This document shows positions 9,241-17,629 of a stretch of DNA of 64,000 nucleotides, piece by piece. This DNA is from Saccharomyces paradoxus (lineage: Eukaryota; Ascomycota; Saccharomycetes; Saccharomycetales; Saccharomycetaceae): NCBI RefSeq assembly GCF_002079055.1, contig NC_047501.1, positions 558,001-622,000 on the forward strand. Direction: 5' to 3'. Position 1 is the first letter of the stretch, and each line of letters starts with the position of its first letter. Below the pieces are notes generated by a model. It worked only from the letters and a program-made list of their open reading frames with translations. It searched no databases and was not told the DNA's origin. A program made the translations under genes and the position numbers.

Positions 9241-10446
9241 ATGTTTACCATGAATCTTCTTTCTACACCTCCTCCTGAAGAGGTTCCTTTGCAGGATAGC
9301 TTATATTTAATGCCTTCTGTTGAAGACAAGAAGGATAGAGACAGCTTCAGTAATTCACAAAACGAATTTGATGGTAGAGTATTTGGTGTTCCATTGGAAG
9401 AATCTCTGAACGTTGCTCAAGAAGAAGTGATTATCCAAGAGAGTAGAAAGGAAATCGTGTTCATACCGGTTGTAATAGCAAAAAGTGGGCACTACCTGAA
9501 AGAGAACGCATTAGACACAACCGGAATTTTCCGTATTGCAGGGAGCAATAAACGTGTCAGAGAACTACAAACCGTTTTCTCTAAACCGCCCGATTTTGGC
9601 CGTAAATTTGAAGGATGGAATGACTTCAATGCTCATGATATCGCAACTTTATTAAAAAGGTATTTAAACTCATTGAGTGAACCTTTAGTTCCACTAGCAT
9701 TATACGACATTTTCAGAAATCCAATATTGGAGAACCCAAAAACAAACGAACACAAGGAAGAAATCATCAAGAATTACGAAGACATCTATATGCTCTTACC
9801 ACAACAAAACAGACATCTGATACTTTATTTGGCCGCGCTATTGAATTTATTCGCAAGAAATGAAAAGAAAAATTTAATGCCTGCAAGTAATTTGGCGGCC
9901 ATCGTACAACCTTCAATCTTGTCTCATCCCAAGCATGAGATGAGCCCGAAAGAGTATGAGATTTCCAGAACGGTCATCGAATTCCTCATATTACACGCTT
10001 TAGATATAATACCGAATACGGACTATGCGAATAAGGACACCAAGCCGCATGCAGGAATAGTAGCAAAGTTTAAGAACATTACCGTCCCTGAAATGGCTAT
10101 TGACTCCGACGAGGAAGATTTTCTACACCCTTCAATAGATGACCATATGCTCCCGAGGTCACGTGCGCACTCCGACTCCAACAATTTTACCCTGCATCAC
10201 CATCAAGCGCTATCCTCTAGTCCAATAGACCTTCATAACGATGGGCTTTCTGTACCAAGATCATTCAAAGGTAGAACATTGAGTGCAGAATCCCTTTCGC
10301 CCAAACTTGGTAAATTACTTGGCAACGTTGGACACAGCAAAGACCCTACAGAAAGAGTCCCTAGGAGCGAACATAAGACCAAACACAAACAACACAGACA
10401 GTCGTGGTTGAGAAGACTCACTAGCCCTTCTAGAACGCTCCCCTAG
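9241..10446 (+). CDS. BAG7: Bag7, Rho GTPase-activating protein
   Basis: A 401-residue protein (409 in S. cerevisiae). A RhoGAP domain covers about residues 50-255. The arginine finger is Arg98 in TTGIFRIAGSNKRV, and the NLAAIVQPS stretch is the typical asparagine-bearing motif. Bag7 stimulates GTP hydrolysis by Rho1 and acts on the cell wall and actin branch, overlapping with its paralogue Sac7. The C-terminal third is basic and Ser/His-rich, ending in an RLTSPSR-type tail, and is probably disordered and phosphorylated. The run of histidines after SNNFTLHHH is shorter than I remember for S. cerevisiae, which explains part of the length difference. Confidence 0.94.
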   Translation: MFTMNLLSTPPPEEVPLQDSLYLMPSVEDKKDRDSFSNSQNEFDGRVFGVPLEESLNVAQEEVIIQESRKEIVFIPVVIAKSGHYLKENALDTTGIFRIAGSNKRVRELQTVFSKPPDFGRKFEGWNDFNAHDIATLLKRYLNSLSEPLVPLALYDIFRNPILENPKTNEHKEEIIKNYEDIYMLLPQQNRHLILYLAALLNLFARNEKKNLMPASNLAAIVQPSILSHPKHEMSPKEYEISRTVIEFLILHALDIIPNTDYANKDTKPHAGIVAKFKNITVPEMAIDSDEEDFLHPSIDDHMLPRSRAHSDSNNFTLHHHQALSSSPIDLHNDGLSVPRSFKGRTLSAESLSPKLGKLLGNVGHSKDPTERVPRSEHKTKHKQHRQSWLRRLTSPSRTLP

Positions 10447-10886
10447 CTGCTCTATCACAATAACCTGTTAGCCGTTTCCGAGATTCGGCAAAGAGGTTAC
10501 CCCACTAGGGGCCTTTTGCGATACTCGGCCCTTTTGCCAGCAATCTCGGTCCGCATCTCGGCAGGGGGGGCATGACACGGGCCGTTCTGGTTGGTCAGTT
10601 CATATTTTCTGTAACTTCCATTGTTTGGTTAAAGAATATATAAGTTATTGGAAAGCTCATAGGTCCCTTATTATAGGTCATAAGGTTTTAGTTCTCATCA
10701 TAATCATCATCAGAAAAACCCTCTTTCTGAAGTTTTCCTCCTTCTTTATTTCTTTATCATTCTTATTTATATAAAGATATATTTCAAGTGTATGACTTTA
10801 TTGGATACCCTTTTTCTAAATTAAATTACCTTGGTAGAAATACGATACAGGTCAGGAACAAACCACGCTTATAAATTTTTTTGATA
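10447..10886. promoter_or_regulatory. IDH2 promoter region
   Basis: About 440 bases. The first 130 are GC-rich with CTCGGC/CTCGGT repeats at 10534-10562. ATTGG at 10647-10651 (CCAAT on the other strand, as TCCAATAA) is a candidate Hap2/3/4/5 site, which would fit the respiratory control of IDH2. An antisense ORF corresponding to the dubious S. cerevisiae gene YOR135C overlaps the 3' part and the IDH2 start, and is not annotated as a gene. Confidence 0.45.
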
Positions 10887-11996
10887 ATGTTGAGAAGTAC
10901 TTTTTTTAGAAACACCTCGAGAAGGTTTTTGGCTACTGTAAAACAACCTTCAATCGGAAGATATACCGGTAAGCCTAACCCTTCCACAGGCAAATATACT
11001 GTCTCATTCATTGAAGGTGATGGTATCGGCCCTGAAATTTCCAAGTCTGTAAAGAAAATCTTTAGTGCAGCAAATGTCCCTATAGAATGGGAATCCTGCG
11101 ATGTTAGTCCCATCTTTGTCAACGGGTTAACCACCATTCCTGATCCCGCCGTACAATCTATTACAAAGAACCTGGTTGCTTTAAAAGGCCCCCTAGCTAC
11201 GCCAATTGGTAAAGGTCACAGATCTTTGAATTTGACCTTAAGAAAGACATTTGGATTATTTGCCAATGTTCGTCCTGCCAAGTCTATTGAAGGTTTCAAG
11301 ACTACTTATGAAAACGTTGATTTAGTTCTTATCAGGGAAAACACTGAAGGTGAATATTCTGGTATCGAACACATAGTTTGCCCTGGCGTTGTTCAATCTA
11401 TTAAACTGATCACAAGAGATGCTTCTGAGCGAGTCATTAGATATGCTTTTGAATACGCAAGAGCTATCGGCAGGCCAAGAGTTATTGTGGTACATAAATC
11501 TACCATCCAAAGATTAGCTGATGGTTTATTCGTTAATGTTGCCAAAGAATTATCCAAAGAGTATCCTGACATTACTTTAGAAACTGAACTTATTGATAAC
11601 AGCGTGCTAAAGGTCGTCACAAACCCATCTGCCTACACAAACGCCGTCTCTGTTTGTCCAAATCTATATGGTGATATCTTGTCTGACTTGAACTCCGGTT
11701 TGAGTGCTGGTTCTTTAGGTTTAACTCCATCTGCTAATATCGGCCATAAAATCTCGATCTTTGAAGCTGTCCATGGCTCTGCTCCTGATATTGCTGGTCA
11801 AGACAAAGCAAATCCAACTGCCCTACTTTTGTCCTCGGTAATGATGTTGAACCACATGGGCCTAACGAACCATGCTGACCAAATTCAAAATGCAGTCTTG
11901 TCTACCATCTCATCGGGCCCGGAAAATAGAACTGGTGACTTGGCTGGTACTGCCACTACTTCTTCTTTCACTGAAGCAGTCATCAAGAGATTATAA
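10887..11996 (+). CDS. IDH2: NAD-dependent isocitrate dehydrogenase, catalytic subunit 2
   Basis: A 369-residue precursor from the ATG at 10887. The N-terminus [20 protein letters not shown] is a mitochondrial presequence, and the mature protein is expected to begin near Ala16. The rest is an isocitrate/isopropylmalate dehydrogenase fold with the family patterns [10 protein letters not shown] near the N-terminus, [10 protein letters not shown] (substrate phosphate and isocitrate contact) and [10 protein letters not shown] (metal-binding aspartates). With Idh1 it forms the octamer that oxidises isocitrate to 2-oxoglutarate in the TCA cycle. Idh2 carries the catalytic sites and Idh1 the AMP/citrate regulatory sites. 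Two in-frame codons upstream (TTG ATA) do not provide an ATG. Confidence 0.97.
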   Translation: MLRSTFFRNTSRRFLATVKQPSIGRYTGKPNPSTGKYTVSFIEGDGIGPEISKSVKKIFSAANVPIEWESCDVSPIFVNGLTTIPDPAVQSITKNLVALKGPLATPIGKGHRSLNLTLRKTFGLFANVRPAKSIEGFKTTYENVDLVLIRENTEGEYSGIEHIVCPGVVQSIKLITRDASERVIRYAFEYARAIGRPRVIVVHKSTIQRLADGLFVNVAKELSKEYPDITLETELIDNSVLKVVTNPSAYTNAVSVCPNLYGDILSDLNSGLSAGSLGLTPSANIGHKISIFEAVHGSAPDIAGQDKANPTALLLSSVMMLNHMGLTNHADQIQNAVLSTISSGPENRTGDLAGTATTSSFTEAVIKRL

Positions 11997-12445
11997 AAGC
12001 CCTTTCTTTCTCTCTCAGGCTTCTCCATGACATATAAATAAGTGACTACTCTTATAATTTAATGATTTCAGAAAAATTATGAAGCAAAAGAAAGCAAAAT
12101 GCTTAGATATATAATATATACATACAATAAAAATCCAAATATCTACTCCAAGGTCGTATTTAAGTTTATCTTTAACGCCTTCTGCTTTCCATTTAATGAC
12201 TTGGAGTTACACCAAGTATGTGCTTTTCAGCATTTACTTTTTCGATAATGTCAGAAGGGATCATAATTGATAAACAATTAAAAATGCTTCTAAAAGCACA
12301 CAAATTGAAGAACGAAACAGAACTATTTAGATATATTATGTATAAAAAGGAAGCGATTGCCGTGTCTTATGTATATTTGTTTATGTCTATCTATCACTTT
12401 TCCTGTCAACAGTAAATGCTTGCCCTACAATATTAATCAATGAAA
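11997..12445. other. Convergent intergenic region IDH2 / SIA1
   Basis: About 450 bases of AT-rich 3' untranslated sequence of both genes. It contains a plus-strand ORF at 12218-12415 (65 codons, or 55 from a second ATG at 12248), discussed as a finding. No conserved domain is visible in it. Confidence 0.5.
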
Positions 12446-14326
12446 TTACTGTTTCCCCTTATAAATGTACTGATAATCGTAAACCTCATCAACAAGATTA
12501 CTATTCCTTTTCCACGAAGTTATTTCGTCCAAAATGTCATCCAAATTAAACAATCTAACAGTTGGATAAATACCTTCTATCCTCGGCAAGCCAATACCAG
12601 TAGACCCACCATAGCATAACCACATCTCATTTTTTGATTGCAAACAACAATCATTATTGTGTTCATGTCCACAACTCACGCTTTTTATATTCCAAAGGCT
12701 CAAAATATCAAGAAAGCTTTTGTAATGTTTGCCATTGATCGTCATCGAAACTTGTCCCCTGGATCTTGATGTATCTACCGTTAAGGTAGATCTTTCATTA
12801 TACTGCCCAATGATAGGAAATAAACCATGAGGCCTATATTCCGATAAGGGAAAATATTGAAAGGCCAAACCAAAGTCGATTTTTCCAATTAATTTATTAT
12901 GATCTTGTAGAAAATCATTGACAGGATTAAATGCATCAAAGACGAAGAATAAAGCTTCTGATGGGCTCATTTCGTCTTTGGTATCAATATCTTTTTCCAA
13001 AAGAGTATCCTTTGATAGCTTTTTTTTAAATGAAACTTCTATGGCCATATGTCCCTCTTCTGATGCAACATTGTTAAATGTGTAAGGTAAATTCCTAATA
13101 AAATCTTTAATTTGTGACTGTGTAGCCAAGTTTGATTCATCGGAAAACCCCAATGAAATGGCGTAGGGTATTTTATTAGAGATCATTGGTTGAACAAGTT
13201 TCATAATGCACGTTTGGTAGTCAATAGTATTATGTGAATCTAACAAATCACCTGTGATGACAACTAAATCCGGGCTTTCTGATGCGAGCACACGATCGAT
13301 AAAATTTACTGTTTTTATCTCATTAATTATTGTCATGCTATTATCTGTACATTTGAAATGGAAATCAGTCATTTGAAGAATTTTGAATGATCTCTGCCCC
13401 CTCGAAAATTGAATATGGGGGGATGTTATTTTGTAATCCGCATCCACTTGAAGTAATCTTATAACATTATTGCCTTTGCTTGGTGCTCCTAAAGGTCCCA
13501 GCAATTCATTGGAAGATTTGTGATGATGGTTTTTGGTGTCAAGCTTTCTTGTAATTGATATGGGCAAAGAAGGTATGTTATTTCTATGAAATTCATGAAT
13601 AACTTCTTTCCAAGAAGGTCTCGATTCAATAAATGATGACCCTAAATATATTTCCAAATTAGTTATAGGAGCGTCATTATCATCATCATTGAGAACATAC
13701 TTACACCATATGCCGCTCCCCTTGTATACCCACTCCTCACCGAACACAGCTATGTTATCTGTCTCAACAGATATGCCAAAAAGCAGTTTCCACCATGACG
13801 AGGTGGGCTTTTCCCGCCGATACACATGATTGTGGAAAACAGAGCTGTCACTCGATCTTACCAATTTATTAATGTCTCTCAACACCTGCAGTGGTATTAA
13901 TGCTGAATCTCTTGCTATGGCTAGCTCTTTTATTGAGTTTTTTGGATTGCTTTGGAACCCTTTTAGATGAACGTACAGGTAACTGTTGTAGAATGCCCCA
14001 GATTGAAGCGAATACAATGTCTCTATGGTAATATTCTTGGAAACTCTGCTCCACAAAACGCTATTTTTGTCTTTGATTCTTGTAGCAGTATTAGAGGGGT
14101 GTAACCTGGGAGCATACAAAGAACCGCATTGCCTGTACCAATGGTAACACCGTAGGATTTGAATATCATCTATCATTCCGCCATGATATTCACCTACATT
14201 AGAATTCATAAATGCATTTTTTGCATGTAACTTTAATGAATCTCTCGATAAATACAGTGAGGTAATGCATAATATAAAAAGTATTCTCCGTAAAAATTTG
14301 AATTTTCTTCTATAATGTAATCTCAT
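12446..14326 (-). CDS. SIA1: Sia1, membrane-anchored metallophosphatase-like protein
   Basis: A 626-residue protein. An N-terminal basic stretch and a hydrophobic segment at about 13-27 form a signal anchor. A calcineurin-like metallophosphoesterase domain fills the C-terminal half: DFH at 321-323, GDLLD at 359-363 and GHEH at 553-556 match the DxH, GDxxD and GHxH metal-ligand motifs. A poorly conserved region of about 250 residues lies between the anchor and the enzyme domain. In S. cerevisiae Sia1 (YOR137C) is poorly characterised and linked to glucose activation of the plasma membrane H+-ATPase. The catalytic residues look intact, so an active extracytoplasmic phosphoesterase is plausible. 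The substrate is unknown. Confidence 0.92.
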   Translation of the reverse strand: MRLHYRRKFKFLRRILFILCITSLYLSRDSLKLHAKNAFMNSNVGEYHGGMIDDIQILRCYHWYRQCGSLYAPRLHPSNTATRIKDKNSVLWSRVSKNITIETLYSLQSGAFYNSYLYVHLKGFQSNPKNSIKELAIARDSALIPLQVLRDINKLVRSSDSSVFHNHVYRREKPTSSWWKLLFGISVETDNIAVFGEEWVYKGSGIWCKYVLNDDDNDAPITNLEIYLGSSFIESRPSWKEVIHEFHRNNIPSLPISITRKLDTKNHHHKSSNELLGPLGAPSKGNNVIRLLQVDADYKITSPHIQFSRGQRSFKILQMTDFHFKCTDNSMTIINEIKTVNFIDRVLASESPDLVVITGDLLDSHNTIDYQTCIMKLVQPMISNKIPYAISLGFSDESNLATQSQIKDFIRNLPYTFNNVASEEGHMAIEVSFKKKLSKDTLLEKDIDTKDEMSPSEALFFVFDAFNPVNDFLQDHNKLIGKIDFGLAFQYFPLSEYRPHGLFPIIGQYNERSTLTVDTSRSRGQVSMTINGKHYKSFLDILSLWNIKSVSCGHEHNNDCCLQSKNEMWLCYGGSTGIGLPRIEGIYPTVRLFNLDDILDEITSWKRNSNLVDEVYDYQYIYKGKQ

Positions 14327-14953
14327 GCAAATATTTGGAGAGTAGTGTTGGCGAAAGTTAATGAATGTGAGAAGATTTGATTTTTGGAAAGGTAAACAAA
14401 CTGGAAGGAATGAGAAAAAGGTAAATTATCTGGATCTCTTTTGGCAATGAAACTAAAGCAACTTGAAAGGAATTTCAAGAAATGATGAAAACCTCGAATG
14501 GATCGAAAAACTAAGAGCACTACAGAACCAAAATTGAAAAAAAAAGTCGTAGAGGTGAAATGAATTGATGTCAGAAATTAAAATAGAAGGGGTATTGTCG
14601 ATGCTAAAGTGAAATAAAAAAGGAAAAGGTAAAGAAAGCAACTCAATGATCTTATGTTCGAGGCTGGGGTATAATAAGTTTAGGACCTGGCATTATTTTA
14701 GATCAAAAGTATAAAAATCAAAAACTGCCCTTTATCTGCCAATCTTTTTATTTTTTGTTTGATCCTTAGAGTCTAATTTATGCCCGTAAATAGAAGTTTT
14801 CGGATTGCGGGCGCAGTAGCCTTTGAGCGGAGTTTCTATAGTACTGAAAACGTAAACTAGTAACATGTACGCGGTTTAAAAATACTTGAGAAAATGAAGT
14901 CGTAGTTAAAAGGCGTATGTTATTTATCTGGTGGAGAATGTATAGAAGTCTAT
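14327..14953. other. Intergenic between SIA1 start and RUP1 stop
   Basis: About 630 bases, both flanking genes on the minus strand, so it holds the SIA1 promoter and RUP1 terminator. It is A/T-rich. The minus-strand ORFs here are low-complexity Phe/Ser-rich frames and do not look coding. No RNA gene or repeat was recognised. Confidence 0.5.
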
Positions 14954-16975
14954 CTAATCATCAGAATCGAAATCATCGTCGCTGTCATTATCGTTACCAT
15001 TAATGATATTGTTGGTGGCTTGACCAATGTCGCCAACACCATCGAAAAATTGGGAACGTAAAGTTTTTAATGAATTTTGGTCATCCTCAGCAAATTTCAA
15101 ACACCCTCTGTTGCTTTTCAACGCTTCCGCGACTACTTCTTCCGTGGGAATTTCACCCTCTTCACAGTATATGAACATCAGCGGGGTTTCACTTGCGTAT
15201 TTCGTGCCATGCCTGATGGCTTCTTGAACGACAGAAGGCGACGAACATCTTTTTACTTTAAATTCTGTACCCAAAGTATTACTTTGTACCCAGGACCATA
15301 AACCGTTTCTGCTTCTAATGAAGTAGGAATATGGGGATAGTGCTGCCATTGTGAGGATATAGGGATTTTCGATCAGTCCCAGTTGCTTTGCAGTGTTGAT
15401 TATATGTGTTTCTGGATGTGAAAGGTTCCATTCTCCATGTAATTTAGAAGCCAAGTCCTTGTATTCCTCCATTTTAGCGGCTCTCATAGAATTTAACGTA
15501 TCTTTCAATGACGCGATCTGCTTTACTGCCTCATTATTAGCGTCGTCAGGAATTGTTTGCAGATACGCCAGCGTCGACTCCAGAATGGTGGATATGTTTT
15601 TGCCTTGGTAACTTTTTAAATCGCTAATCTCTTGGAGTAAAGATCTGGATCTTGTCCGGGCTTGTCTTCGTTTAGAAATAATATGTCTCATTAGTTGGTC
15701 TTTGCACCGTTTGGTGTAAAGCTGTGGATAGAATTCAAGTGGTATGTCCACGCCATTGGGGAGAGTCACCGATTCGGTATTTGTTTCTAATTCATTGAAC
15801 AGTATTGTTAATACAGGTGCCACCTCCTTTAAAGTGTTCTCCGGTTCCACATACCTCTCTTCTTCTTGCTCACCAGCGCTACCACGAATTATGTCTTCCT
15901 CTTGTTCCTCCTCTTCAGGGTACAATAAGACATTGAACATTTTGTATAGGTTGGAATCGTACTCCTCGGGAAGAAAATGGAATAGGGACAGAAATGTCTC
16001 TATCGGAGGCTCATTCCTGTTCGGGGTATGTAAAGCAGAAGATATAAATAGGTTTCTTGTTTCTCGGTCTCTGATCCCGGGGCACATTTCTAAATCTACA
16101 GCCAGCGACTTGATAAATGCTGGGAGCACCTCGTAAAGATGCTCGGAATCAGCCAGCTTGGACTTTAATTGCGGTTCTAAGGACGATGTAAATAGCTTGG
16201 CTGAAACAAATGCTCTTTCACACATCCGCGTGTTGACCACGGAGATAAGTCTCTGTAACTGCCACAGAAGGTGCGGTTGCAACTCATCACTAGGGCCGCT
16301 TGCCAGCACGACTTCCGACGTAGTGGAACCATCTTCTGCCTCGCAATATGCAAGCCTGTATCTGGGTTCCGAAAATGACGAGCCCTTGAACCAGTCCGCC
16401 CTATAGTTCAAATCCTTGAAGTCCGGTTTCAAGAACACGTGTGGGAAATATACGGCCGCAAGCAATGCAAACAGCCCAAAATAGCTCTCGATTAAAGAAT
16501 TTAGGGGTAGCGGCAATACGACTGTAGGGTCCTCCGTGGTCGACTTGAACTCGTTATGTTGCACTATACTATAAGAGGGGGGAGGAATGGATGTCTCCGA
16601 TATAGCATAATGGTCGTAATCTCGAGCAGCAGGCCTGCATCCATTAGTGCTATTAGAACCACTGCGTTCATCTGTGATGTCTTCATCATCATCGTAATCA
16701 ACATCGACACCACTCACATCCGGCATATCAATGTCTTGGTCCCCGTTGTTCGGAACATCATAGGACTTGGCTCCAGCCTCTATTTTGTTCTCGGAAATCC
16801 TTGGCTGATTGACATCATTCTCACCATTCACAGCCGCTTGCTCCGGCAGCTCATTCGAAAAGATAAAGTTAACTGCTGCTTCCAAATTACCGCCAGTCCT
16901 CTGGAGGGCGTCCACAGCCACTTCGTGCGGAATACCCATTTCTAGCAGCGATTTCACAGCCTGATTATCCATCAT
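14954..16975 (-). CDS. RUP1: Rup1, UBA-domain adaptor of Rsp5 and Ubp2
   Basis: A 673-residue protein. A UBA domain at about 3-42 (VKSLLEMGIPHEVAVDAL) binds ubiquitin. A PPSY motif at 132-135 is a PPxY ligand for the WW domains of the ubiquitin ligase Rsp5. Acidic low-complexity stretches occur at about 90-105, around 355-365 and at the C-terminus (DNDSDDDFDSDD). In S. cerevisiae Rup1 joins the deubiquitinase Ubp2 to Rsp5, and so tunes the length of K63-linked chains and membrane protein sorting. Two consecutive ATGs open the frame, and the upstream one is used here. Acidic tract lengths differ from the S. cerevisiae protein (671 residues) as I remember it. Confidence 0.93.
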   Translation of the reverse strand: MMDNQAVKSLLEMGIPHEVAVDALQRTGGNLEAAVNFIFSNELPEQAAVNGENDVNQPRISENKIEAGAKSYDVPNNGDQDIDMPDVSGVDVDYDDDEDITDERSGSNSTNGCRPAARDYDHYAISETSIPPPSYSIVQHNEFKSTTEDPTVVLPLPLNSLIESYFGLFALLAAVYFPHVFLKPDFKDLNYRADWFKGSSFSEPRYRLAYCEAEDGSTTSEVVLASGPSDELQPHLLWQLQRLISVVNTRMCERAFVSAKLFTSSLEPQLKSKLADSEHLYEVLPAFIKSLAVDLEMCPGIRDRETRNLFISSALHTPNRNEPPIETFLSLFHFLPEEYDSNLYKMFNVLLYPEEEEQEEDIIRGSAGEQEEERYVEPENTLKEVAPVLTILFNELETNTESVTLPNGVDIPLEFYPQLYTKRCKDQLMRHIISKRRQARTRSRSLLQEISDLKSYQGKNISTILESTLAYLQTIPDDANNEAVKQIASLKDTLNSMRAAKMEEYKDLASKLHGEWNLSHPETHIINTAKQLGLIENPYILTMAALSPYSYFIRSRNGLWSWVQSNTLGTEFKVKRCSSPSVVQEAIRHGTKYASETPLMFIYCEEGEIPTEEVVAEALKSNRGCLKFAEDDQNSLKTLRSQFFDGVGDIGQATNNIINGNDNDSDDDFDSDD

Positions 16976-17629
16976 CGTAGCTTACTTAACAAAATCAATT
17001 ATTGAAAATTTATTGTACAGGTGATGGCTGTCCTTTTTAAGTTTCTTCTCTTCCTTCGTTTACCTCGTCGGACATGTTCTGAAGCCTTGTAGTAAGTAGG
17101 TACCTTTCAACAATAGTGCTTCTTACTTCCGGGCCGGGTCCCCCGAGCATCACCCGCCCGGCCCAAGTGCCTTGGCAGCGCATCCATCGCTGCATCTCCG
17201 CCGGAAAAACAGATGTTCAGTACATGAGAAGATGTTTTTATTCGACATAAACTTTTTCAGCTATAAAGAAGGATCTCTTTTTATACATTCACATACAGGT
17301 GCACATAAAGGGTTGTTGAAACAGAGACACAAACGCACGGCGAAATAATAATATTTATTTGACTCACAAATTTTCGAAGAATTCGTACCGGTGTGAAGTG
17401 GAAAGTTTCAAAGACAGTTTGGCAAGAAAAGCAGGGAAAAAAGAAAAAGTGAACCTTCATCGCCACAGTGACGGGTTCAAGAAAAATATTTACACACGCA
17501 CATACACACACAAAGCACTCAGGTCTATATATATAATAAGGAATATTTTTTAACGTGTACTATTCGATACATCCAGAGGGTCCTAAGACAGCACACACCA
17601 GTTATATACAAATAAGAAGAAAAAAAAAT
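16976..17629. promoter_or_regulatory. Divergent promoter region RUP1 / SFL1
   Basis: About 650 bases between start codons. A GC-rich patch with CCGGGCCGGG and CCCGCCCGGCCC lies at 17130-17165, unusual for this AT-rich interval. The SFL1 side has CA-rich sequence (ACACACGCACATACACACACA around 17491-17513) and TATATATATA at about 17525-17534. Several ATGs with short frames precede the SFL1 start and may lie in a long leader. Confidence 0.5.

Noticed and set aside
10826-11137. Minus-strand ORF of about 100 codons overlapping the IDH2 start
   Set aside because: It corresponds in place to the dubious S. cerevisiae ORF YOR135C (IRC14). It overlaps a well-supported gene and has no recognisable protein features.
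17555-17629. Possible N-terminal extensions of SFL1 and likewise of MDM32, ELG1, PUP1 and YOR131C
   Set aside because: The in-frame upstream parts contain no ATG (they begin with GTG or TTG), and the first ATG gives lengths equal or near to the S. cerevisiae proteins.
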